A DNA stretch of 64,000 nt from positions 5,392,663-5,456,662 of the forward strand of contig NC_133221.1 in NCBI RefSeq assembly GCF_040436345.1. Reading direction: 5' to 3'. Numbering within the stretch: the first letter of the stretch is position 1; each line of letters starts with the position of its first letter. The translations under genes and the position numbers were made by a program. Below, piece after piece: positions 35,080 to 45,135 of this stretch. The notes below the pieces were generated by a model that was not told the DNA's origin, searched no databases, and saw only the letters and a list, made by a program, of their open reading frames with translations. The DNA comes from Pagrus major. Its lineage: Eukaryota; Chordata; Actinopteri; Spariformes; Sparidae.

Positions 35080-36195
35080 TAGTGGAGCGGCTAAGAGCTG
35101 ATTTTAGGCAGAATCGTGCATTTGGTGATACAAGCATGACAATTGGCATGAGCAGTCTCCATGGGTCACTTGACAAGAAAATTGTCCCAGCCACTTGAAA
35201 TTTCAAATTGGCGGCCATTTGGTCAACTCCCAACAACTCTCTGCAATAGGTGGAAGAGGACTCCAAAAGATTTTCCACTCCTCATTTTGTTTCATCCATC
35301 CCCAGTCGGATGGGCTTGGCATTTCTGGTTGTTGCTTTAATGCCTGTCCCAACATGTATCCAGCCTCATAAGATGCACGTTTGGCATGCTCCTTGAGTGC
35401 TGCTTGAGTTGGTGGGATCAGGTCATATTGTCTTTGTTTTACCACCTTTTACCAAGCACATTCTTGTATGGGATACAACTAGGTTCATGCTTTCGCCCTA
35501 CACCTAGTCCGATCGTTCATCCAATGCCGTTTAAATCCCGTGCGATCTGTACACCATCCGGTTAACTAAAACCCCGTTAACCTTGGCTCGGCTCTCCCGC
35601 GCTGGCACAACCTGTCAATTCGGGTGCGGCTATCTAACTGATTTGGGGTAAATTAGATAACATTTGGGATACTAACTTTCAATTAGCTGACATTGAACCC
35701 CACTCTGAGTTTAACAGCAGTGATATATCACCAGTGTGCCCTGGTAGTGCAGATATTCACTCTAGTCTAAATTACCTGTAATCACCAAATCAACACAAGT
35801 GTATTTTTATGCATCAGTGCTAGAGGTCATAAAATGACTCTAAATATTCTTTACTAAAAAAAACAATATTTATATGAGAAAATAGACCTTTTGAAGATCC
35901 ATTAGGCGGCTCACGCCAGTTTCCGTGCTTGTATTAGCCTAAATGCTCCAATAAGGTAGCAGCCATCTTGAAAAATGTCCGCCATCTCGAGATCTCAATT
36001 GGCTGTGAGCATTTTCTGGTCAAGTGACTCATGGAGACTGCCCATGCCAATTTTCATGCCTATATAACCAACCAAACAATTACATCACTTGTGGCTGGGA
36101 CAATTTTCTTGTCAAGTGACCCATGGAGACTGCTCATGCCAATTTTCATGCTTGTATCACCAAATGTACGATTATGTGACTTATCTGCTCCACTA
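35080..36195. mobile_element. Long-TIR DNA element with 3-bp target duplication
   Basis: Inverted ends of about 110 bp, TAGTGGAGC...GCTCCACTA, share the block CATGAGCAGTCTCCATGGGT. Genes A and B keep the empty site (CTTCTTCTCACTTAGC). Comparison shows TCT on both sides (35077-35079 and 36196-36198), a 3-bp duplication. The subterminal block is repeated again near 36020-36060. No transposase is present, so the element is non-autonomous. Its family is not decided by these data. Confidence 0.8.
35215..35433 (-). pseudogene. Captured ORF fragment inside the TIR element
   Basis: The minus strand reads IPPTQAALKEHAKRASYEAG, then GYMLGQALKQQPEMPSPSDWGW and further, ending in SCWEL. From memory, this pattern (alternating AALxxHxxRAxYxAG and PSPxDWGW motifs) resembles the C-terminal part of a repeat-associated protein of unknown function that is common in fish and invertebrate genomes. 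The end is replaced by the element's own terminal sequence. Confidence 0.4.
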
Positions 36196-36198
36196 TCT

Positions 36199-39000
36199 CA
36201 CTTAGCAGCCCTCCCTAAAAAGCTCTGGGTCTATATGATATTTTATATGTTATGGGTCATTCTATGGAAACATTTATGTGTCCCTGGCCTTTACAGAAAA
36301 ATAACACCTAAAAAAACACTTCAATTTTTTTTCATATTTTCTCTCAGTCATGTATAGAAGGAAAGTGTTGTATTTTGAGTGCAAAACCATGTTTTCTCTC
36401 CCATTTCAAATGCAATAATGTATACATAACTATCAAATATATGACAGAAATGACATATGGAAGTAAAATTTCAAACAAAAGACAAATAATTATTTTTGGA
36501 ATAACCACGTCATAGGTCAGAGGAAGTAAAGTGATGTCATCGGGGGGATTTTTAAGTCCACTTTCAGTTGACGTTACTGGTATGACCTACGTTGTTAGTA
36601 GGGAACTGTAAGTAATTAAATTAAATTGATTTAAATGATTGACTACATGTGGTTTGAGGCCCTGAAGCAGCCATTTTGTAAAATTCATTTTTTGTGAATA
36701 TACTGTACCCTGGTGTTACCCTCACTGGTGAATGTTATCCTTCACATTTCCCAGCAAGACTTTGTAAGCCACAACCCAGAAACAATTCCCCATCATAACA
36801 TTGTAGACAAAGCATTCATAGAGTGTGATGTAATGGACCAAACCCAGGCAGAGTCAATATGAGGAAGTGATGTGCGATACATTCTGTCTTCTTATAAGTA
36901 ATGTTCCTTTTTTTTTACTATTTTTTTCTCCTTCCTTCCCCAAAACTACAAAACAACCAGATGAGAGAACCACCAAAACCTTATCTTCAAAGTTGCAACA
37001 AGGCTCTCTGATGTCTAGTTTCTGATGGGAGGGGTGTTAGATGTATTCTGTGTCCGGCCCTGCACATCTTCCTGTGGACACTTGGGATTTTTATCACATC
37101 AATTAAGACAAGATATCTCCATGCCATAAAACACCTCACGGCTGCTTCATTGTTTGTGCAAGGGATTTGTTTCCAAATACCTGGGTGAGGTATTTGCATT
37201 TAAAAATTGTGAGGAAACGATCCATGTTTGTTCTAAATCCCAAAGGTCTATATCACTCATGTTATTGCTTTACATTCAATGGGACAAAAAAGCCAACAAC
37301 AGCAAGCTTCCTTTATAATTTTATTTACACATGTCTTCATCGACTTGTCTCTCAAGTCACACTTATGTATGTGTCAAAAAAAAGCCGACACACATGGAAT
37401 CAGTACTACTGCACTGACATGATGGAGATGTGAGCTGTAATATTTGTGGACAGGATGTGAGGGTTTGGCTTTCCGCAATGAAATTCCGGTGTGTGAAATA
37501 CGCCCACGTACTCCTCCCCCGTTTCAGATTGCCCCATTGTGTGACTTGTTTACACGAAAGAATATAATGAAAAATGACTGGTCAGGCTGACTGCATTTGG
37601 TTGATTTGATAAAAGTAAGTTCACTTTTTTAAACAAGCTAGGAAATATTCACAGAGCATCACAGAGCAACGCCTTGTTTTTACTGTATTAGTCATCTTCC
37701 CCAGCTGCCATTGTGACAGTTGTTGCCTCATTTTATTAAAATAGCTTCATTTCAGTAGGAAAATGCATAACTAAGTACTAGTACTTACTCAAGTACTGTA
37801 CTTAAGTACAATTTTGATGTACTTGTAATGGAGTATTTCCATTTATTTATTATTCATCATTTATTTGATAACTTTTTTACTAGTTACTTTGCAGATTCCA
37901 TGTTGCATCAGTCAAAGCAGCACATTTTATTTATTAATGAGTTATTTTATCAGCAATTCGATAAAAAAAAAAACAGTCTACTTACTCCGATTAGAAAAAT
38001 GCTGACTATAAGATCCAATAATCGACCCGACTGATAATCGGTCAACCTCAAGAACACAACACACATGTAAATATATCAATTGTGTACTATTGATATTTGT
38101 ACATTTATTTAAACAAAAATTTCTTTTTATACTTAAGTATATTAAATATCAGATATTTGTACTTGTACTACCCGTATGAGTGACCTTCACTCTTACTAAA
38201 GTAATATTTTAACACAATATCTTTACATCTACACTGTTTTGCTGTGAAGCTCCAGAAATGTCCATTAGACTACGAAACTTCATCCCAGTTTCCATCAGCA
38301 TGGGGGTGAGGAGACAATGACAGAATTTTGATTTTTTTTTGTTGGTGAACTCTACCTTTAAGACATTGAGTGTCTTTTTAAGACTTGCTTTTATTTCCAT
38401 CAAAGTGAGTAAAATAAAAAAATATGCACAAGTCTAACCTGCTGAAAAAAAAAATCTCCATCAGTTTGATTGATTTGTAGAGACTGGTTTCCTGTGTTAG
38501 GATGGGGGATCATCATCATCATCATGACCCTGACTCGTGGATTTTCTTGAAAACAATTAATGTCAAAACATCTATCAAATACACAAGACCCTACATAATC
38601 CTATAGCTGTACTCACAATACTATTTAAGTGATTAATTTCTCTGGTATTGTACTGTAACACCCCCACCACTAGATGTCCGTCTGCCAATTTGATCAAGGG
38701 ATCATTTGCCAGGGTGAAGTCAACCAGGTGGCACTGTAATAAAAGGAAATATTAGAGGATGTGTTCTTCATTTAAGCAAAAAAAAGGGGTGACATATTAT
38801 TAATGTAACATTAACACAAATTTTTTTTTAAAAGATATTCTGAAATTCATGTACATTTTTTAACGATTCAACTTTTATTTGAATTTGTGATGAAAAAAAT
38901 TGTAAGAAATTCAAAACAAGTATTTTGACCAGTTGTCTGAGACTTTAAGCTCCATTGCCTGACAGCAAAGTGCTACACCTGGTTACACAAGACGCAGTCA
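36199..39000. other. Spacer between genes C and D, inner part
   Basis: Homologous to 4450-7140 and 21430-24190, including the TACTT-rich repeat (about 37770-38200) and the short-element end near 38240-38360. No intact gene is visible. Confidence 0.5.
38439..38513 (-). pseudogene. Remnant of Ig-receptor stalk exon (C-D spacer)
   Basis: Third relic of the stalk exon's 3' half, with the GTTAGAC donor next to it and an ATC run where the 5' half should be. Confidence 0.65.
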
Positions 39001-40476
39001 TGATAAGCAAAGACCGTGAACATATTTTATATATAATATTTATTTAAGTACATGACATTGTGTACACAGTGGTGAGTCATTGTTACTGTTTTCATTGCAT
39101 TTCATTCGTTGAATAAAAAAAGTGCAGCTATAAAAAGCAGTTTTCCGCCAGCCTCAAAACAATACAAAATATATAACACTATTTTTTTTTCCTCACACAC
39201 TTGAGTTCAATAAATAAAGATTAGCGACGCGCAGGCAAAATGTTCAGTCATGACAGTCTATACATCTTTATGTCACATCAGACACAATATTTGTGTCACA
39301 ATACTCAAAGTATTTCTTCTCTTCTTCTGTTACTAAACTGATACTGACACTTTGAAAAGAGGCATCAACAAAACAAATCATTTGTTTGTGAGCAAAACCT
39401 GATTCTCTTAATCTGGTGAAGTCACAGGGCAGAAATGTGTCAACATGAAACACGGCCTATTATTCACACATTAAACAGTAAGATAAGGTAGGCCCTCAAT
39501 TAAGCCTTTATGAACTAAACTCATCAACAAGGCTGACATTTATGCAATACACAGGCAAACACACAAATGATAAGACACAGGACGAGCCGCAACACTTGGC
39601 TCGTCTGCATTAAGGCATAGGGAACATATCTTATATGTTCAGGCACTATATGAGGGACTGTTTAACAGATCCCACTGTCGTCTCCCACTGTCATCTCTGT
39701 AATCGTGAAAGCTGAATCTACAGGACTGGTTTATAAGATAGGAACCAGCTGTATTTAAGGTGAACCATACAAATATTCTTTACTGATTATGCTTATTATA
39801 AGCCATTGGTGTAACTGATGAGCTGAGCCGTGCCCTGAGCTATAGTGCAAGTTTGAAATCAACATCAAGTTTAACATTAAATAACCTGGCCTAACCCTGT
39901 TGTTGTGAAGCCAATCATCATTCCTTCATGATTACAGAATAGAAAAACTGTTGTGAAGCCAATTATCATTGAAATTAATTATGTAGAAAATGAATGGACA
40001 TTATTGTCAAGCGAAGGATTGCGCTCAATTTTCTGGAGGATTATGAATCTCAGATTGGCGTTCAGAAAAACACTCAGGAAATTTTACAGGCCTGTGCCAT
40101 CACATGCACATGGACGGCACGAAAACATTCAACGAGTCCAGCGACATTCCTCTCCTCATCCGTCTCTCGCTTTTACAGCCAATAATGTTGGGCCAACAGG
40201 ACTGCCACGCTTACTACAGGAAAACAGAAGCAAAGAAACAAAATTAAATGAGACATTTTTAGACAAATTGTAAAAACCTGTCCAGTCCTGTGAAAGAGGA
40301 AATACATCTCTGTGAAGAGTTATAGAGAGTGAGCAGGTGAGTTAGAAGCACAAGGACAACTTGGAAGAGGGAAGAAAAGATTCTTGAACATTAATGATAA
40401 ACCATTCAGATACAGTATGAATGCTTAATATAAAAATATATATATATATAGTATATAAAAGCTTCTGCCTACATTG
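39001..40476 (-). other. Probable 3' UTR / 3' flank of gene D
   Basis: Lies directly after the stop codon at 40477 on the minus strand and is conserved in the A-B spacer (7140-8600). A minus-strand AATAAA (within CTTAAATAAATATT, about 39030-39045) could be a polyadenylation signal. No open frame in it is convincing. Confidence 0.35.
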
Positions 40477-40572
40477 TCACACATTGTTCGGGCTCATAAC
40501 TGGCGGCTTGTCCTCGGTGCCCCCCGATTCTTGGCCATTGCCAGTTGAGCTCTGCTTCAGACTCACACCGTC
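40477..40572 (-). CDS. Terminal coding exon, cytoplasmic-tail-like
   Basis: Acceptor CTTTGCAG, then DGVSLKQSSTGNGQESGG... to PNNV and a TGA. The 31 residues are Ser/Gly/Asn/Glu-rich, as in an intracellular tail. It joins in phase 0 to the exon at 40687-40777. It is the best candidate for the end of gene D, but the link to the membrane exon at 44664 is missing, so it could belong to another gene. I do not recognise the protein. Confidence 0.4.
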   Translation of the reverse strand, partial: DGVSLKQSSTGNGQESGGTEDKPPVMSPNNV

Positions 40573-40686
40573 CTGCAAAGGATAATGGGTTATAGAGGAT
40601 GGACGGGTGGATTCTTGCTCTTCACATCATTATTTGTTCATTTGGCATAAAATAGTTCAGATGCACGTGGTGGTCCATCTTCTTAC

Positions 40687-40777
40687 CGAGAGAGCTACTT
40701 CCTCATTAGCTTTTGAAGCATTGCTGTCACGCAGGCGCTTCTGATTGCTGTAATCCAAAATTGACTGATCAACATTA
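40687..40777 (-). CDS. Penultimate exon, charged tail
   Basis: A 91-nt exon (phase 2 start, phase 0 end) reading NVDQSILDYSNQKRLRDSNA to EEVALS, with acceptor TACGCAG and donor GTAAGA. A longer form starting further upstream (acceptor near 40870, reading MGGIVLWVIRVFRW) stays open and cannot be excluded. The charged composition fits a cytoplasmic tail. Not found intact in B or C. Confidence 0.4.
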
Positions 40778-41054
40778 CTGCGTATGTACGAGCGGATAGA
40801 CAGGGAGCAAGGAGCGCTTAAAAAAGGCCAGCGAAACACCCTAATCACCCACAAGACTATACCACCCATCTACAAATAATACCTCACATAGAGACACACA
40901 CACCAGGCCTGTCTGTCTTACTCCCCAACAAAAGCGCAAATAGCCATTTTGTATTCATGTCATTTGGCCTGGTGTTCCAAAATCTCAAATAAGGATACTG
41001 TAAAAAATAAATGAAAATACTGCAATTAAAAACCAAGCGATTACACAATCTTCA

Positions 41055-41100
41055 GTGTTCTTCACATTTATTTTATTTTTAATTTAAATGTGAAGAACAC
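41055..41100. repeat. Perfect 16-bp hairpin
   Basis: GTGTTCTTCACATTTA (41055-41070) and its exact complement (41085-41100) around a 14-nt A/T loop. Confidence 0.6.
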
Positions 41101-41599
41101 ACACCTCTTCAGCAGAAAGAATATGATATATACCACCAAATGTTTTTTTGATTATTTGATTTCATTATCTTTTTGGCAATGTTTGTGGCAGATTCAGTTG
41201 CCATTTTAAAGTGGTGAAACTTTGATGCATATCTACTTTCACAACTTTATAAGAAGTGGTGTGACAATCTTCTGGGGTTTTTCTTAGACACTCTCCTATA
41301 CAGCTAGTTCAGCATTACACACAACCAACTCTACCCCAACAGGAAAAAAGAGGCGTTTCCTAATAAACATGTCGAGAAATCTGACGTATCAGCAACCACT
41401 TCCTATTTCACAGAGATGAAATCAGCCAGTGTTAAAAGCTAAAGAACCAGGACTGCACTTTCAGGCACAAACTATGGCTCGTTACTTTAAATTAACAGCA
41501 TTCGGGGTGATTTCTGAAAAATAACTTCATAGACAATGTGTGCCTTCTGTAAACTACATGAACATTTCTATTGAGTAATCTTAATTGGTCAATAATAAA

Positions 41600-42080
41600 T
41601 AAATAATCCATCTTCTTTCACCTATCTGGGGGCTGGGTCATGTTGTCAGCAGGGTAAGAGGGGCTTTCCAGATGTCTTAACAACATTTTCCAGCTCCCAG
41701 GCCAGATCAGATGTAAAACCCCTCCAGCGAGATGTGTCTACCCGGGGGTCTCCTCCCCGTTGGACCTGCCCGGAAAACCTCATAAGTGAAGCATTCTAAT
41801 CAGATGCTTCAACCACCTCAGCTTGATTCTCTCAAGCGATCGAGAAAACTCGTTTAGGCTGTTTGTATCCTCGACCTTCATTCTTTCCGTCACTACCCAG
41901 AGCCCATGACCACAGGTGAGGGTTGGAATGATGTAGATCAACTGGTAAATTAAAAACTTTCCCTTCAGACTCAGCTCCCTCATCACCACAACACCCACTT
42001 TACTGTTGACGCCGCAACAAACAACGCCTGTACATCTCAGGCTGGTAATGCAATGCTGCATTTCGTTGACCTCCACATTT
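41600..42080 (-). mobile_element. LINE reverse-transcriptase C-terminal fragment
   Basis: Minus-strand pieces YIIPTLTCGHGLWVVTERMK, then LKHLIRM and (in another frame) GQVQRGGDPRVDTSRW and SGKPLLPC match the C-terminal motif order of a common teleost LINE polymerase as I remember it. Frames are broken and the 5' part is missing, so this is a dead fragment in the D 3' region. Confidence 0.65.
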
Positions 42081-42649
42081 GAATGTGTGTCAACACTTCA
42101 TTAAAGCCTCCATACAGCACTTGGGGCAGAGCTTCTTGGACTGAGTGACATACAGTTCTGTGTAGGAGAGTGCTTTGAGGGCTTACTACAGCGCCCCCCT
42201 TATGACAATGTTGACACTGTGGTGGACAAAAATACCCTTAATCGAAAAGCCTTACAAGCGCACAAAACTTCAACATGCAACACTTGACAGACAGAAAGCT
42301 TTCACAGTATGGAAAATACTGACTAAACACAAAGCACAGACATAATAAAAGAAAAAGGTGGAGAAGCCACGACAAGGATCAAGCACTGTCACTGCCATTA
42401 ATTGTTAAAGCCATTCAAAGGGTTAGTCTGCATAGTTGAATGAGACACTCAAACATATTACCCCTGTTTTTTCTGGAAGCTTGGCAGGAGTCCACGGTAC
42501 CGGTATGCAACGAAACTGAGAGCAACGACTATGACTATGATGAGGAAAAAAGGGAGATGTTTAAAGATGATGATTCAAAAAAGGTGGTTGGCCTTGAGGC
42601 CAACAAATGTAGCGGCAGGTATCATGACTTCAGTACAACATATGTACAA

Positions 42650-43146
42650 TATATTTAGGTAAGATTCCATCCAAAGTTAACCAACGTGACAAATACCTTC
42701 TTCAAATACTGCTTACAGCTGTAAAAAAGCCATTAGCAGAATATGGATGATTAAAGAACCCCTAACAAGATCAGAATGGATTGGGATAGTAAATGAAATA
42801 TATGGCATGGAAAGGTCGACTTTCTCCCTGAATCTTTGTATTGATAAATGTAACAGTTGTTCAAAGAACTGGTTACTATATCTTAATACAGCAGGGAGTT
42901 AACAAAAACTTTGTTTTGTGTGATCTTGGATCCTGTACATATGTATTTAACTACTTATCTTTATGTAGGAAACTTGGTACTTGCTGGCTTTGTATTTGCT
43001 TTTCTTCCCCCCTGGAAAATATCTGAGCAACCCTTAACACCTCGTAATCTCACAACCATTGTATATGTGACGTTGAACTGCATCCCTTAGACCTAATGTA
43101 TGTCTATGCTTGTTCATGTTCACTAAAACTTAACAAAAAAAAAAAT
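42650..43146 (+). mobile_element. L1-type LINE 3' fragment with A-tail
   Basis: The plus strand reads VNQRDKYLLQILLTAVKKAI, then WMIKEPLTRSEW and IYGMERSTFSLNL, resembling the C-terminal end of fish L1-like ORF2. An untranslated stretch and an A-rich tail at 43134-43146 follow. It is 5'-truncated. Confidence 0.6.
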
Positions 43147-43149
43147 AAT

Positions 43150-44180
43150 AATGTAGCAGTGGGTAAATGGCTGACATCATCCTGACATGAAAAAGGTTTC
43201 ATTGGTAATCTTACAAAGTTTTTCTTTTGTAAACTTAATGCAACAAAACTGCTGCTATCTGTCAGCTATAGTCAGTTAAATCTTACATGGATGAATATCA
43301 TGTACAAAACACAAACACAGCATGGCTCAACAGTAATGGTTGCCAGGTTGCCATTGGCAACCACTTTGGAAAAATTGGCAAACAATTGTTGCCACTTGTA
43401 GCAACCATTTTGGCAACTGGTATACAGCAAGAAGTACCCCCCTTATAATAAATGCATTTTCAATATATGTTGCATTAGTGATATTTAAATAATATCAGCC
43501 ACAACCGGAGCCTTTAAGCACAGTTCAGAGATCAAAGATTCACATCGAGACAAAACCGTTTTCAAATGTTGCAGGTAAAGTTGTAGCTGTGTGACCTGGC
43601 CCGACTCCACTCGACTCAAGCCGGCTGATGTGCTGCTTGCTTGTCAAGTCACAAATGGCTGGTTTTAAAACCCAAGAGAAGACACCTGTTTCAACATCCA
43701 ATCAGTGCTTCATAGTGAAGTCAGCTGTTCAAGTCAGTTACAAACTGTCAGCTGTTCGAAATGTCTGAGTTTTTGAGGAAAGAAAAAAAAATCAGCTCGA
43801 TTTCACATTCATGTCTGTATGACAAAAGCATTAAAATGTTAATGTACTTTTTATATACTTTTCTTTTTTATAGCTTTTTCCTCTGCACTGCTCACATTCG
43901 GTGTCACTCTTTGCTGCTAGCTCTCACGACCACATACTCAAATTGCAGACACTTTTTTGAATAGTAGTAAAGAGTCATTGCTATGGAGATGAAACAGGCT
44001 CGTCTTGTCACATTGGTTCTCAGAACCCCGCACATTGCAAGTTTCAACTCATCTCTTCGTGAATCTTTGGTCTGAACCAGTAGCTTGCTGAATTACTTTT
44101 TGCGGGATATATGGAGAAAACATGGCAACAGCTGCACCACTGGTATTTCTGTACAGGCCTAACAGGAAATGAAGGTGAAC
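43150..44180. other. Unassigned stretch in the D 3' region
   Basis: No gene seen. Around 43340-43420 there is a cluster of GGTTGCCA/TGGCAACC motifs in both orientations (imperfect inverted repeats). The region has no counterpart in units B or C. Confidence 0.4.
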
Positions 44181-44663
44181 ACATTAACTGTGAACACTCA
44201 AGATTCAAATTCTGTATCAGATAAAACACAAACTACAACTAATCCTTATACTGAGATAAAGTTTTTAAAAATGTATATGCATTCAGCCAATGTATAACTT
44301 TGTAATACCTAAATTACTCAAAATATTCGGTGACTAAAAAAACATATTTTCAGTTTAGGCTACCAAAAGCTGATGCCTGGTTGCCAGCCTTGCAACAACT
44401 TTTAAAAGTTAGTGTTGAGCCATGCACAGTCAGGTGACAAAGTGGCACATTCAGTCGTTCGAGCATGTTCATGTGGTGATTGCTCAATGTGTCACTTTGT
44501 TCCTTTTTGTCAACCGAAATAAAAACATGACGCCCTCAGAAGTCCTCCATAGTCTACTGTGATATCACCATGCTGTTCTTCTGAGGCCATCATCATTTAA
44601 TTTGGGTCGACATTATCTATTTACATTCTTGCTCTACTTTTCAAGGATGAAGCTGTAACTTAC

Positions 44664-44708
44664 GTGTTCCTATAGTTACACCCACAACTTCTAGAGGATG
44701 TACTCCGC
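44664..44708 (-). CDS. Gene D membrane-segment start exon
   Basis: 45 nt, phase 1, reading GVHPLEVVGVTIGT after completing the Cys codon. Only about nine hydrophobic residues are encoded here, so another exon must supply the rest of the helix. Confidence 0.55.
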
Positions 44709-45088
44709 CTGTTAAAAACACAATAAGGACAGAGAACTGTGTCAAACATTGGGTTTGATAAAACCATAATGCTCATCTGCTGGTTACAGAAGCCTTGAGG
44801 TGCAAGGGAAGAAATGTTTGTTTTCTAGTAATCCATTTTCTAAGCCTGATCTAAATTGTTTTCTCTCCTGTCTTTTTGACTTGAAAAAGTTTTGCCAGGA
44901 TAATAATTTATGGGTTCCTTAACTTTTTTTTGCAGGAAACCAAATGGGGAAAAAAAATTAATGTCTGAAACCAAGTGGGAAAAAATGTTCATGTGTGAAA
45001 CAGAGAATTTTTTTTACTGTTACTGTTTCACACATGAAAAAAATTGTTCTCCTTAATTTTTTTCAATCATACAATTATTATTATTATT

Positions 45089-45135
<47 letters not shown>

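Noticed and set aside
40900-40985. Signal-peptide-like start MNTKWLFALLLG on the minus strand with a GTAAGA donor
   Set aside because: The following exon candidate (40777) does not match in phase, and no other exon supports a separate gene.
44050-44165. Minus-strand open frame starting RLYRNTSGAAVAMF after a CTGTTAG acceptor, considered as gene D's tail
   Set aside because: In phase with the membrane exon, but it would leave a helix of only nine residues, and there is no second copy to support it.
44540-44600. Frame QEQHGDITVDYGGLL after a GCCTCAG acceptor, considered as the next exon after the membrane exon
   Set aside because: It joins in phase but supplies no hydrophobic residues. It is conserved in B, C and D no better than the flanking intron.
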